Below are positions 44,401 through 53,524 of a stretch of DNA of 64,000 nucleotides, one piece after another (positions within the stretch are counted from its first letter, which is position 1; every line of letters begins with the position of its first letter). The stretch is taken from positions 930,001 to 994,000 of the forward strand of contig NZ_WNWM01000002.1 of assembly GCF_009727155.1 (NCBI RefSeq), given 5' to 3'. Below the pieces are notes generated by a model. The model saw only the letters and a program-made list of their open reading frames with translations, searched no databases and was not told the DNA's origin. The position numbers and the translations under genes are program-made. Origin of the DNA: Pseudoduganella dura. Lineage in GTDB: Bacteria > Pseudomonadota > Gammaproteobacteria > Burkholderiales > Burkholderiaceae_D.

Positions 44401-47238
44401 CTGGCTCTGGCACGGCGCTTCGGCAACCGCGCCGAGGAAAGCCGCACGCTCGAAGTGTTCGGCCTGGTGGTGCACGCATGGCGCATGCCGTTGAGAGACA
44501 GCCTGCCGCTGATGATCGAAGGCCACCGCGCCGGCGTGGAATCGGGCGAGCTCGCCTACGCCGCGTTCAATCTCTGCGGCATCCTGATCAACGGCTTGCC
44601 GGCCGCCGTGCCGCTGCCCGGCTTGCTGGCCGACGCCGACCTGGCGGTCGAATTCGCCACCCGGCACCGCAACCGCACCGGCCGCGAGATTTCATTGCCG
44701 TTCCGGCAGTTCGCGCGCGCGATGACGGGCCGCACGCCCGTGCCCGCGCGGTTCGATGACGGCGACTTCGACGAATCGCGCTTCCTCGACGAGACGCAGG
44801 GCAACCAGACCGCCATCGGGCAGTTCTGGGTGGCCCGTCTCCAGGCAACGTACCTGTTCGGCGATTACGCGGCGGCCCTGCACAGCGCACGGGAGGGTGC
44901 GAAGTGCGTGGATGCCGGCATCCTGGGCATGGTGACATCGGCGGAGCACGTGTTCTACAGCGCGCTGGCGCTGGCGGCGCAGGACTCGCGGGGACAGGAC
45001 TCGCCGGTCCAAGGCTTGCCCGCACAGGACTTGACTGAACCGCGTGCCTCGATCGCCCCCCTGCGCGCGCGGCTGGCCAACTGGGCCGTCCACTGCCCGG
45101 CCAACTTCCTGCACAAGCAGAAGCTGGTCGACGCGGAGCTGGCACGCCTCGACCGCGCGCCCTGGCGGGCGATGGAACTGTACGGCGAAGCGATCGAAGC
45201 GGCCCGGCAGCACGGCTTCGTCCAGGATGCGGCGCTGGCCAACGAACTGGCGGCGGCCATGTTCCTTGCGCAGGGCCAGCCGCGCCTCGCGAATGTCTAC
45301 CTGGACGCGGCACTGGCCGGATACCGCGGCTGGGGCGCAACGGCCAAGGTGGCGGCCCTGGCGAAGCGCCATCCGGGGCTTGTCGCGGCGCCGCCGGAGG
45401 CGCGGCCGATGCCGGCGCACGCCGCGCCGCCGCTGGCGCTCGATGCGCTGGGGCTGATCAGGGCATCGCAGGCGATCGCCGCGGAAACCGTGCGCGCGCG
45501 GCTGTTCGAGCGGATCCTGCAGATCGTCGTCGAACTGGCCGGGGCGCAGACGGGCATGCTGCTGCTGGGCGACACGGCGGCGCTGCGCGTGCGGGCCCGC
45601 ATCGCGGCGGAAGACGGCACCACGATCGTGCTGGAAGATACCGCGCTGGCCGACTGCCCCCTGCTGCCGCGCGCCATCGCCCGCTACGTGGCGCGGCTGC
45701 AGCAACCCGTGGTGCTGGGCGACGCCGCGCGAGAAGGCGCGTTCGCCGCCGACGCGGAAGTACAGTCGCTCGGCCTGCGCTCGGTGCTGTGCGTGCCGCT
45801 CCGGCAGAACTTGCAGTTGATGGGTTTGCTGTACCTGGAAAACAGGGCGATGGCGCACGCGTTCACCGCAGCGCGCGTGGAGGTGGTGCAGGCGCTCGCG
45901 GCGCAAGCGGCGATATCGCTGGAAAACAGCACGCTGCTGCGCGAGCGCGAGCGGGCGGAACTGTCGGCCCGCTTCCTGGCCGGCGCGGGCGCCGCGCTGG
46001 CCGAATCGCTCGACTACGCGGCCACGCTGGCGCGGGTTACGGCGCTGGGCGTGCCCACGCTGGCCGACTGGTGCATCCTCGACCTGGTCGATGAATACGG
46101 CAACGCGCGCCGCGCCGGCGTGGCGCATGGCGACCCGGCGCAGCATGCGCTGGCCGCCGCCCTGAAAGCCGTTTCCATCCCGGCCGCCGGCAATCTGCTT
46201 CACCCGGCCACGCAGGCGCTCCACGAAGGCCAGGCGGTACTGCTGACGGACGTTTCCGGGGAACGCGTGCGGGCGATGGCCTATGGCGACGAGCACCGGC
46301 GGCTGATCCTCGCGACGTATCCACGTTCGTTCATTGCGGTACCGCTGTCCGCCCGCGGCCGGACGCTGGGCGTGCTGACCTTCATCGCCAGCGCGCCGCG
46401 CAGGCCCTACGGGCAGGCCGACCTGGCGCTGGCGGGCGCGCTCGCCGACCGCTGCGCGCTGGCGATGGACAACGCCGCGCTGTACCGGGAAGCGCAGGAT
46501 GCCATCCGCGTGCGCGAGGATTTCCTGGCGGTCGCCTCGCACGAACTGCGCACGCCCCTGACGCCGCTGCAGCTGCAGATCCACATCATCGAACGGCGCC
46601 TGCCCCGGCTGTTCGACAACGGCCAGGGCGGCGAGGACGGCGCGGCATGGCTCGCCCCGCGGCTGCGCACCCTGCGCCGCCAGGGCCAGCGCCTGGAACG
46701 GCTGGTGACCGAACTGCTCGACATATCGCGCATCACCAGCCGGCAGCTGCAGCTCGAGCTCGAGGAAGTGGAGCTGGCCGACATCGTGCGGCAGGTGATC
46801 GAGCGGCTGGAGGACAGCGGTGAGATCGCCCAGGCCGGTTCGGCGCTGGCGGTCGGCTGCGACGCGGGCATTGTCGGCTCGTGGGACCGCCTGCGGATCG
46901 AACAGGTCGTCACCAACCTGCTGTCGAACGCGCTGAAGTACGGCGAGGGCAAGCCGGTCGCCCTGCGCGCGACGTCGGACGGCACCGAAGCGGTCATCGA
47001 GGTCACCGACCACGGCCTGGGCATCGAGTCCGCACACCTGCAGCGTATCTTCGGCCGCTTCGAGCGCGCCGTCTCGGCCCGGCAATATGGCGGTCTCGGC
47101 CTGGGCCTGTATATTGCAAGCCAGATCGTCACGGCGCTGGGTGGTAATATCCACGTCACCTCCACGCCAGGGGCCGGCTCGACCTTCACGGTCCGGCTGC
47201 CGCTGGCGCAGTCTCCCTCACCAGGAAAGTTCACCTGA
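41410..47238 (+). CDS. Giant hybrid sensor: kinase-like, AAA-type ATPase, TPR-like, GAF, histidine kinase
   Basis: A 1942-residue cytoplasmic protein. Residues 30-290 are a Ser/Thr kinase-like domain that keeps the ATP-binding Lys (ALFVKSAS, near 58) but has HRGIGPDN instead of HRDxKPxN near 149, and DFQ instead of DFG near 169. Residues 310-620 are a predicted ATPase (Walker A GAPGIGKSAL near 352, Walker B VLFLDDLQWAD near 476). Helical repeats span about 680-1330, GAF domains about 1345-1510 and 1515-1680, HisKA (SHELRTPLTPLQ) near 1705 and HATPase_c (NLLSNALKYGEG, GGLGLGLYIASQIV) to the end. The layout is known from large signalling proteins in cyanobacteria and proteobacteria. A 2-nt gap leads to the response regulator. 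The ATG at 41410 was chosen because earlier in-frame sequence is non-coding. Confidence 0.87.
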   Translation: MNRFVRWSKSLVPIDTPIPDPGAADIMRPLAADEIHKVHENRHYRFFRARKGGEALFVKSASIRPLDTGAIAALRHEYELLHDIGIEGVVKVTGLLQSDNALSLVMEDAGGQNLAARLRDGALAPAAFCDIATRLARAVAGLHGAGIIHRGIGPDNIAWCAATGRATLLDFQTAMLLTTLPVAGGDAARPEGNLAYLSPEQTGRTGRPVDARSDLYSLGATLYEMLTGAPPFTARDPIELVHAHLARRPRAPHAVDAAIPAALSGIVLKLLEKEPERRYLTAAGLAADLARAGGELARTGTVQPFALGEHDVPHGLYLPEKLYGRARERATLRAAFDRACQGRRELALVTGAPGIGKSALVNDLERQVMRERGYFIAGKFDQLQRNVPYAGLVQALRMLVRQLLTEPDDALAAWRQAILAAVGPNGGILVDVIPEIEAILQAQPAVAALEPVESKNRFSQVFTSFLGVFGGNGRPFVLFLDDLQWADAASLQLIGQWIGDAGGGHLLVVGAYRDSEVGLAHPLARLFAEVKAAGAQLPEIHLGPLEPDDVGDLLADAFGQPPGQCARLAGLVAAKTAGNPFFIRRLLHELHKESLVRFDPRAGSWTWNIDEIERAPVSDNVLALMVRAIDRLPEAARELLQAGACIGHDFDLGTLAEVGARSRTTAMNDLWPAIEDGLLVPLREAYKAPRQAGPLDDDLAGLPVVLRFVHDRVQQAAYSLLGEERRQALHLAIARQLLRSTPAGELEARLFDVADQFALGAALVADPAERLRVAELYLGAGRKAKATAAYEAAFDYLAGGRQLLPPSAWRAHAALAFALHRELAEAAYLAGRHAVAEQVIEASLAHAPSKVALADLYSLRVLAATVAGDWSGALRWGREGLAVFGHAWPLDGLAAANDAEAAAVPVNLGARRVEDLVSQPEVADDDIRACMRLLSILGPPAYFSGSAVLTFLVTRGANLSLLHGASPYSAFAYVFHGALHNARTGQYDVGHAFGKVALALARRFGNRAEESRTLEVFGLVVHAWRMPLRDSLPLMIEGHRAGVESGELAYAAFNLCGILINGLPAAVPLPGLLADADLAVEFATRHRNRTGREISLPFRQFARAMTGRTPVPARFDDGDFDESRFLDETQGNQTAIGQFWVARLQATYLFGDYAAALHSAREGAKCVDAGILGMVTSAEHVFYSALALAAQDSRGQDSPVQGLPAQDLTEPRASIAPLRARLANWAVHCPANFLHKQKLVDAELARLDRAPWRAMELYGEAIEAARQHGFVQDAALANELAAAMFLAQGQPRLANVYLDAALAGYRGWGATAKVAALAKRHPGLVAAPPEARPMPAHAAPPLALDALGLIRASQAIAAETVRARLFERILQIVVELAGAQTGMLLLGDTAALRVRARIAAEDGTTIVLEDTALADCPLLPRAIARYVARLQQPVVLGDAAREGAFAADAEVQSLGLRSVLCVPLRQNLQLMGLLYLENRAMAHAFTAARVEVVQALAAQAAISLENSTLLRERERAELSARFLAGAGAALAESLDYAATLARVTALGVPTLADWCILDLVDEYGNARRAGVAHGDPAQHALAAALKAVSIPAAGNLLHPATQALHEGQAVLLTDVSGERVRAMAYGDEHRRLILATYPRSFIAVPLSARGRTLGVLTFIASAPRRPYGQADLALAGALADRCALAMDNAALYREAQDAIRVREDFLAVASHELRTPLTPLQLQIHIIERRLPRLFDNGQGGEDGAAWLAPRLRTLRRQGQRLERLVTELLDISRITSRQLQLELEEVELADIVRQVIERLEDSGEIAQAGSALAVGCDAGIVGSWDRLRIEQVVTNLLSNALKYGEGKPVALRATSDGTEAVIEVTDHGLGIESAHLQRIFGRFERAVSARQYGGLGLGLYIASQIVTALGGNIHVTSTPGAGSTFTVRLPLAQSPSPGKFT

Positions 47239-47239
47239 C

Positions 47240-47638
47240 ATGGATCCGGTTCCGCCACAGGGTTCGACAGCCAAGACGATCCTCATCGTGGACGACGATG
47301 CGGACATCCGTTCCGTGCTGTCCGAATTCCTCGAGGAAGAAGGCTATGCGACCGCCACGGCGCCCAACGGGCGCGAAGCGCTGAGCTACCTGCAAAAGCA
47401 TCCGGAGACCTCCGTGGTGCTGCTCGACCTGATGATGCCGGTGATGAACGGGTTCCAGTTCAGGGCATCGCAGAAAAGCACGCCGGCGGTAGCGGCGGTG
47501 CCGGTCGTGGTGATGACGGCGCGCGGCGCGTTCGACCCCGCGGAAATGGATGTGCAGTGCGTGCTGGCCAAGCCGCTCGACCTCGACCTGCTGGTCGCTT
47601 CGCTCGACCAGGTCCGGCGGCCCGCCGAACTGCGCTGA
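47240..47638 (+). CDS. Single-domain response regulator
   Basis: A 132-residue CheY-like receiver. It has the acidic pair in VDDDADIR near 18, phospho-acceptor Asp near 60 (VVLLDLMMPVMNGF), the Thr in VVMTARGAF and Lys in LAKPLDLD. No output domain. The ATG lies 2 nt after the stop of the giant histidine kinase, so it is almost certainly its phosphorylation partner. Confidence 0.92.
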   Translation: MDPVPPQGSTAKTILIVDDDADIRSVLSEFLEEEGYATATAPNGREALSYLQKHPETSVVLLDLMMPVMNGFQFRASQKSTPAVAAVPVVVMTARGAFDPAEMDVQCVLAKPLDLDLLVASLDQVRRPAELR

Positions 47639-47858
47639 AGTAAAGACGTAGCGCATCAGGCCTGCCGCGGCCGCTTCCCGTGCCACAGCCGACGCCGGCC
47701 AGATTCTGGCGAGCAAGCACAATCGATCCCGAATGCCCCGCAAAGTTGCGTGTCTAACAAACACGATACGCCATCGAAGGTAGGGTTGTGCTTTTAGGCG
47801 CCCCTGGCCGCACGCTGGCTGCAACCGGACGGCGCCGCCCAACCAAGGTGCGAGTGCC

Positions 47859-49889
47859 ATGAAAATAAATTCGAAAGCCGCCAAGATCGGCGGCGCCCTT
47901 CTCGCGGCAATCCTGGGGTTGCTGATCCTCTTCATGCTGTTCGACTGGAACATGCTGCGGCCCTATATCAACCGCAAGGTCTCCGAAACCACGGGCCGCG
48001 AATTCGCCATCCGGGGCGACCTGGACGTGAAATTCCACCGCGGCCTCGACAACGAGAAAGGCTGGCGCCGCTATGTGCCGCGGCCCTATGTCAGCGCGCA
48101 GGATATTCGCATGAGCAATCCTTCGTGGAGCACGGTGGGCAAGCAGATGGCCACGGCGAAGCGGGTGGACGTGGGCTTCCGCATCCTGCCCCTGCTGGGC
48201 AAGGATTTCATCATCACCGACCTGCGGCTCGACGGGCCGCAGGTGGCGCTGCAGCGCCGCAAGGACGGCAGCAATTCGTGGACGCTGAAGGATAACGGCC
48301 CGTCCGAATGGAAGGTCGATATCCAGCGCCTCGCCTTCTCCAGCGGCACGCTGCGCTACCTGGACGATTCGATCAACCTCGACCTGCACGCGGATGCGAA
48401 ATCGATCAGCGGCGCCGGCGCGCCCGCCGTGAAAGGCGCCCAGCCCTACGGCCTGGCATTCACGCTCGGCGGCAGGTACAACAAGGCGCCCGTGACGGGC
48501 GGCGGCAAGGCCGGCGCGGTGCTGACGCTGACCGACTCGGATACCACCTTCCCGATCGAGGCGAACGCCAACATTGGCGGCAACAGGATCAGCGTGGAGG
48601 GCGTGCTGAGCGATCCGAAATCGCTGTCCGGCCTGGACCTGCAACTGAAGCTCGCCGGCCAGAGCATGGCCGACCTGTACCCGCTCACCGGTGTGCTGCT
48701 GCCGCAGACGCCGCCCTATTCCACGCATGGCCGGCTGCTCGGCGAAAAGAACGATGCCGATGCCTGGACCTTCACGTACCAGAAATTCACCGGCAAGGTG
48801 GGGGCGAGCGATATCGCCGGCACGCTGGCCTATTCGCAACGCAAGCCGAGGCCGTTGCTGCGCGGCGAGCTGACATCGCAGCAGCTGCGACTGGCGGACC
48901 TGGGCCCGGCCGTGGGGGCCGACACCGGCGCCGGCACGAAGCAGGCCGGCAAGGTGAAATCGCCGCCCGCGGGCAAGGCGCTGCCGGTCAATGAATTCAA
49001 TACCGACAAGTGGGGCGCGCTGGACGCCGATGTGAAGTTCACCGGCAAGCGCATTGTTCGCGTCAACGACATTCCGCTGCAGAACGTGGTGGTCGACCTG
49101 CACATGAAGGACAAGGTGCTCAAGCTCACGCCGCTGAACTTCGGCATGGCCGGCGGGAACATCTCCTCCAATATCTCGCTGGACGGCCGCCAGAAGATGA
49201 TCAATGCGCAGGCCCGCGTGGCGGCCCGCCACCTGAAGATCCGCGAGCTGTTCCCCAAGCTGCAGTCGATGCGGGGCAGCTTCGGCGAGATCAACGGCGA
49301 CGCGGCGCTGGCCGGCAAGGGCAACACGGTCGCATCGATGCTGGCCACGTCGAACGGCGAACTCAACGCCGTCGTCACCGAAGGTTCGGTCAGCAAATTC
49401 GTGCTGGAGCTGGCGGGCCTGAATGTGGCCAACGCCGTGTTCGTCAAGGTATTCGGCGACAAGCAGGTGCAGATGAATTGCCTGGCCGCCGAGGCGGGCG
49501 TGCGCAACGGCCGCGCGAACGTGGAGCGCTTCGTGCTCGACACGGACGATGCCGTGATCGACGTTACCGGCTACGTGGACCTGGCGCAGGAACAGCTCAA
49601 CCTCGACGTGCGGCCCAAAACCAAGGGCACGCGCATCTTCTCGCTGCGCACGCCGCTGTACGCCAAGGGCACGTTCGCCGACCCGGACGTCGGTCCGTAC
49701 AAGGGCCCGCTGGCGCTGAAGGCCGGCGCGGCCATTGCGCTGGCGACCGTGTCGCCGCTGGCGGCCATCCTGCCGCTGGTGAACGTGGCGAAGGTGCCGG
49801 ACACGAACTGCGCCGCGGCGATCAGGGAAGCGGAAAAGGCGCCGCAGGTGCGCGAGGCGCCGAAGGCGAAGGCGGCTGCGAAGAAATAA
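47859..49889 (+). CDS. AsmA family protein
   Basis: A 676-residue inner-membrane protein with one N-terminal TM segment (ALLAAILGLLILFMLFDW) and a long beta-rich periplasmic region. The AsmA signature is present at the start (NMLRPYINRKVSETTGREFAIRGDLDVK) and end (VTGYVDLAQEQLNLDVRPKTKG, PYKGPLALKAGAAIALA, followed by a Lys/Ala tail). AsmA-like proteins are linked to outer-membrane lipid homeostasis and may form lipid-transfer bridges. It has its own upstream region and is convergent with the next gene. Confidence 0.88.
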   Translation: MKINSKAAKIGGALLAAILGLLILFMLFDWNMLRPYINRKVSETTGREFAIRGDLDVKFHRGLDNEKGWRRYVPRPYVSAQDIRMSNPSWSTVGKQMATAKRVDVGFRILPLLGKDFIITDLRLDGPQVALQRRKDGSNSWTLKDNGPSEWKVDIQRLAFSSGTLRYLDDSINLDLHADAKSISGAGAPAVKGAQPYGLAFTLGGRYNKAPVTGGGKAGAVLTLTDSDTTFPIEANANIGGNRISVEGVLSDPKSLSGLDLQLKLAGQSMADLYPLTGVLLPQTPPYSTHGRLLGEKNDADAWTFTYQKFTGKVGASDIAGTLAYSQRKPRPLLRGELTSQQLRLADLGPAVGADTGAGTKQAGKVKSPPAGKALPVNEFNTDKWGALDADVKFTGKRIVRVNDIPLQNVVVDLHMKDKVLKLTPLNFGMAGGNISSNISLDGRQKMINAQARVAARHLKIRELFPKLQSMRGSFGEINGDAALAGKGNTVASMLATSNGELNAVVTEGSVSKFVLELAGLNVANAVFVKVFGDKQVQMNCLAAEAGVRNGRANVERFVLDTDDAVIDVTGYVDLAQEQLNLDVRPKTKGTRIFSLRTPLYAKGTFADPDVGPYKGPLALKAGAAIALATVSPLAAILPLVNVAKVPDTNCAAAIREAEKAPQVREAPKAKAAAKK

Positions 49890-49931
49890 GATGCTATTCC
49901 CTGGCGACCGCGAACAAGCCTTGGCGGCCCG

Positions 49932-50876
49932 TTACCCGCTCGCCAGGCTCTTCAGCGCCACGCGCGCCGCTGCCAGGTCCCACGCCGCGGTACCGACACT
50001 CTTGAACACGGCGGCGCGGTTCACGTCGACCGGCCCACGCAGCGCGGCGGCGAGCGAACGGACACGCGACCAGTCGGTGTTCGCCCGCAGCAGGTCGCCG
50101 GCCTCGTGCCGCGCGCCGGCCGGATCGTCGGCATACAGGTCGCTGCCATCGAGCGTGATGCGGCCCAGCTCGGCCATTTCGGGCTTGAACGCGCCGGCAC
50201 CGATCACCAGCCGCCCCGGCCGGGCCTGCTCGTCGTAGACCGGCTCCTTGCTGGTCGTCAGCATGATGACCGCATCGATATCGGACGGCGGCGCGGCGCA
50301 GGGGCCCAGGAACGGATGCAGGTCCCGATGGCTGTCGCAAAAGGCTTCGGACGATTGCGCGCTCCTTCCACAGACCAGGATCTCGCTTTGCGGATGAAGC
50401 GCGTGGATGGCCCGCACATGGTAGCCGGCCTGCACCCCGGTACCGAACAGCAGTATCCGGGCGGGCGCGCGGCGCAGCAGGGTGCGGATGGCCAGCATCG
50501 ATACGGCGGCGGTGCGCCGGCCGGTGACTTCGGGGCCGTCCAGGATGCACAGGATGCGGCCCGTTGCCGCATCGCAGACCGTGACCGTTGCGTGGATGGT
50601 GGGCAAACCCCGCCGCCGGTTGGCCGGCTGGACGTTGACCAGTTTGTGGATGCCGATATCGCGCGCCGTGGCCGGCATGCTGAGCAACACCCCGCCCTCC
50701 CCCAGCGGCACCACCAGGCGCTCGGGGCTCAGGATGGTGCCCGCTTCCTGCTCGGCTGCCGCCTCGGCGATGGCATCGACCAGCATGTGGAAATCGAGCA
50801 GCGTGGCAGTCCGTTCGCGATCGAAGACCAGCGGGCCCGTATCGGTTCCGCCGTTGGTACTGGATGGGCTATTCAT
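49932..50876 (-). CDS. Ornithine cyclodeaminase / delta1-pyrroline-2-carboxylate reductase family protein
   Basis: A 314-residue enzyme of the ornithine cyclodeaminase/mu-crystallin family. The start at 50876 is preceded by GGAGG; the upstream frame is non-coding. The dimerisation and substrate part covers about 1-115 (PERLVVPLGEGGVLLSMPATARDIGIHKLVNVQPANRRRG, with the Lys). It is followed by a Rossmann domain (LLFGTGVQAGYHVRAIHAL, near 120-140) and VIMLTTSKEPVYDE. The pattern TGRRTAAVSMLAIRTL is typical of the LhpI/DpkA-like imine reductases acting in hydroxyproline or pipecolate metabolism. Substrate is uncertain. Divergent from the MarR-GNAT gene. Confidence 0.8.
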   Translation of the reverse strand: MNSPSSTNGGTDTGPLVFDRERTATLLDFHMLVDAIAEAAAEQEAGTILSPERLVVPLGEGGVLLSMPATARDIGIHKLVNVQPANRRRGLPTIHATVTVCDAATGRILCILDGPEVTGRRTAAVSMLAIRTLLRRAPARILLFGTGVQAGYHVRAIHALHPQSEILVCGRSAQSSEAFCDSHRDLHPFLGPCAAPPSDIDAVIMLTTSKEPVYDEQARPGRLVIGAGAFKPEMAELGRITLDGSDLYADDPAGARHEAGDLLRANTDWSRVRSLAAALRGPVDVNRAAVFKSVGTAAWDLAAARVALKSLASG

Positions 50877-51154
50877 GCATCCTCCGTATCGGTTGGGCCC
50901 GATGCACGACGCATTGGCACCCCGCGTGGCTTCAATGCAGCCTGGCCCAGATCTCGTCGACCTGGGACTTGGGCCGTTCGATCGCGCGAAGCAGCCTGAT
51001 TTCCAGCCACAGCATTCATCCCGCCCTGCAACCAGCATATAACACCGGCGAGCGCACCGTCGTGCTGTTCGATCCAACTGCAGGCCTACGTGCGCCTTGA
51101 CCGCGAAGACCAACATTCCATATACTGTTATATATCGCGTTATGGAGAATTGAA

Positions 51155-52156
51155 ATGGTGGATTTGTTGCGGGATTCGGGACCGGTATTCCTTGGGAGCC
51201 GGCTCAAGCGGCTTGGCGAGCGCATGCAGGCAGGCGCGGCACGGGTCACCCAGAATGCGGGGCTGACGATGCAGCCGGCGCATATGTCGCTGCTCGCGAC
51301 GCTCGACGGCGGTCCGATGACGATCGGCCAGCTGGCCGAAGCGGTCGGCATCAGCCAGCCCGGCATTACACGTGGCGTCGGCCAGTTGATCGAGCTCGGC
51401 CTGGTCCTGTCCGAGCAGGGCGAAGACCAGAGGCAGCGAACGGTCTCGCTGACCCCTGCCGGCCTGACAGCCCTGGCACGGGCAAGACTGCACGTCTGGC
51501 CGCAGGTGGAAGCGGCGGTCGAAGCCCTGCTCGGGGACAACGCCGGACAATTCCTGGCGCAGCTGGCACGGATCGAAGACGTGCTCGAGCGGACGCCGCT
51601 CGATGTCCTCGCCGCCAGGAGCCGGCCCGAAATCCTGGCGATTCGCGAATACAGCGACGAGCTGGCGGCCGACTTCCACGACATCAATGCCGAATGGATT
51701 ACCGACATGTTCCGGCTCGAAGCGACCGATGTGGACGTACTGCGCAATCCGCGCGAAAGAATCATCGATGCGGGCGGCACCATCCTGTTCGTGGAAGCGA
51801 AAGGGCTGGGTATCGTTGGCGCCTGTGCGCTGCAAAAAACCGGTCCCGGCAGTTTCGAACTGACGAAGATGGGGGTGCGCAGTTCGGCGCGCGGATTGAA
51901 AGCCGGAGAATTCCTGCTTGCCGCCGTCATCGAGCGCGCCAGGTCGCTGGATGCCGGACTGCTTTATCTGCTCAGCAATAAAAAGTGCGCCGCCGCGGTG
52001 CACCTTTACGAAAAGGCCGGGTTCCTGCACGATCCGGACATCATGGCGCGATTCGGCGCCCGTTACGAGCGGTGCAATGTCGCGATGCGCTACCCGCTTC
52101 CTTCGCCGGCGCCGGCGCCGGCGGATCCTGCATCGGCCGGCAGCGCGCGCGCTTGA
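51155..52156 (+). CDS. MarR-GNAT fusion protein
   Basis: A 333-residue protein. Residues 1-145 are a MarR winged helix (LLATLDGGPMTIGQLAEAVGISQPGITRGVGQLIELGLV, with QGEDQRQRTVSLTPAG wing). Residues 150-320 are a GNAT acetyltransferase (GVRSSARGLKAGEFLLAAVIERA as motif A, LLYLLSNKKCAAAVHLYEKAGF as motif B). MarR-GNAT fusions are a known bacterial architecture, often in stress or metabolite control. It is divergent from the reductase gene and may regulate it. The promoter region has an AT-rich run (tatactgttatata) 15-35 bp before the ATG. Confidence 0.85.
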   Translation: MVDLLRDSGPVFLGSRLKRLGERMQAGAARVTQNAGLTMQPAHMSLLATLDGGPMTIGQLAEAVGISQPGITRGVGQLIELGLVLSEQGEDQRQRTVSLTPAGLTALARARLHVWPQVEAAVEALLGDNAGQFLAQLARIEDVLERTPLDVLAARSRPEILAIREYSDELAADFHDINAEWITDMFRLEATDVDVLRNPRERIIDAGGTILFVEAKGLGIVGACALQKTGPGSFELTKMGVRSSARGLKAGEFLLAAVIERARSLDAGLLYLLSNKKCAAAVHLYEKAGFLHDPDIMARFGARYERCNVAMRYPLPSPAPAPADPASAGSARA

Positions 52157-52240
52157 GCTTGTGCCTCAAGGCCTCGCGGCTCGGGCGTTGCGGGTAGGCG
52201 GTATCGCGAACGCAGGAATGCCGGCCCGGCGTACCCGGAT

Positions 52241-53257
52241 CTACTGGCCAGTGAGCACGGTCAATCTCGAACCTGTTCCGGCATCGCCCAGCGCGGCGCT
52301 GGTGACGAGCACCGTGGCGCCGGGCTGCAGCATCGCCGTCACGCGCCGGTAGAAGTCGTCCGGGATGCGCACCTTGTTGCGGGCCAATTCGTCGACCGGC
52401 CGGCCGTCTTCGTTTTCGTGTCCGGCCACGCCGGCATGAATCCACTGCTGCGCGCCCCCGGTGCCGGCGGCCAGCGTCAGCACGTGGGTGACGTCGTCAT
52501 CGCGCGGCAGCGCGACGGCGGAACGGCCGATCGGCACGCCGTTGCGCAGCACGATCACGGCCTGGTCGGCGCGCGACATCACGATCGTCACGGGGCCGGC
52601 GGGCGATTTTTCCGGTGTCCAGAAATCGCCGTCGCTCGTCACATCGAGCGTCGATGGCGCCAGTACCTCGCCGCCGCCGGTGGCGACCGGATGCACCGAA
52701 TCGCCCGCGACGATGACCGTGGTACCGAGCTTGGTCGCCGCGAACAGCTGCCTGGCGAAGGCCATCGGCAGGTGCACGCAGCCGTGGCTTTCCGGATAGC
52801 CGGGCAAGCCGCCGGCGTGCAGCGCCACGCCGTCCCAGGTCAGCCGCTGCTGGTACGGCATCGGCGCATTGTTGTAGGTACTGGAGCGGTGCTTTGCATC
52901 CTTCTGCAGGATGGTGAACACGCCGGTTGGCGTCTGGTGCCCGGGTTTCCCGCTCGACACGGTGGCGACGCCGATGCGCACGCCGTTCCGATAAACGGTG
53001 GCCAGCTGCTTCGAGAGATCCACGTAGACCAGCACCGGCCCGCGCGGCGCGATCTGCGGCGCCCATACCCACTCCCCCGGCTTCATGCTGGCCGACTGCC
53101 GCGCCAGTTCAATCGCGGACGATACGGTGCGCCCTTGCGCCGCAGCCGTTCCGGTCCACAGCACGGCGGCAACGGCAAGGCTTGCGGCCAACGCCAGGCT
53201 CCGCCGCCCTTCGACGATGCGCTTGCCGTGCCTTGCCGATGTGTTGGATCCGCTCAT
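52241..53257 (-). CDS. L,D-transpeptidase (YkuD family)
   Basis: A 338-residue exported protein with a signal peptide (SLALAASLAVAAVLWTGTAAAQ). The YkuD domain covers about 75-215, with the catalytic block HAGGLPGYPESHGCVHLP (Cys near 158 as nucleophile, two His). It cross-links or attaches peptidoglycan through L,D bonds. The C-terminal 110 residues (DFWTPEKSPAGPVTIVMSRADQAVIVLRNGVPIG) resemble a second lipocalin-like or YkuD-like beta fold without the Cys. The start may be at 53257 or at the ATG 53275; a TTG at 53305 is less likely. Confidence 0.82.
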   Translation of the reverse strand: MSGSNTSARHGKRIVEGRRSLALAASLAVAAVLWTGTAAAQGRTVSSAIELARQSASMKPGEWVWAPQIAPRGPVLVYVDLSKQLATVYRNGVRIGVATVSSGKPGHQTPTGVFTILQKDAKHRSSTYNNAPMPYQQRLTWDGVALHAGGLPGYPESHGCVHLPMAFARQLFAATKLGTTVIVAGDSVHPVATGGGEVLAPSTLDVTSDGDFWTPEKSPAGPVTIVMSRADQAVIVLRNGVPIGRSAVALPRDDDVTHVLTLAAGTGGAQQWIHAGVAGHENEDGRPVDELARNKVRIPDDFYRRVTAMLQPGATVLVTSAALGDAGTGSRLTVLTGQ

Positions 53258-53332
53258 TGATGACGGCTCTTCCATTTTCAAAAGGTAAGGGAAATCCTTG
53301 CGCAACCTTGAGCTGTTGCCCGTGCAATGCAG

Positions 53333-53422
53333 TCAGAAGAGGCGGCGCCTTTCATCGGCATCGCAGCGGCCGCTCGCGGCAGGCAAGCTGGACGTTATCG
53401 TTCAGGCATGTACCGTACACGA
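53333..53422. repeat. Dispersed imperfect repeat, copy A
   Basis: About 90 bp resembling 57644-57727. The first 42 bp (tcagaa...ggcatcgcagcggccgct) are nearly the same and the last 11 bp (ccgtacacgaa) are identical. The middle is diverged. On the minus strand both copies read into the same short C-terminal peptide pattern, SGRCDADE..R..F then stop. It lies 75 bp before the L,D-transpeptidase start on the minus strand. Confidence 0.55.
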
Positions 53423-53524
53423 ATCTCCGCCGGGATGCCAGCCGCCTGCGGACAGTGCCCGAAACTTGCGTTTGACTGTAATGTTCACCTGCCGGGCACG
53501 TTGCCCCGGTTATCGAAAGCCTCC

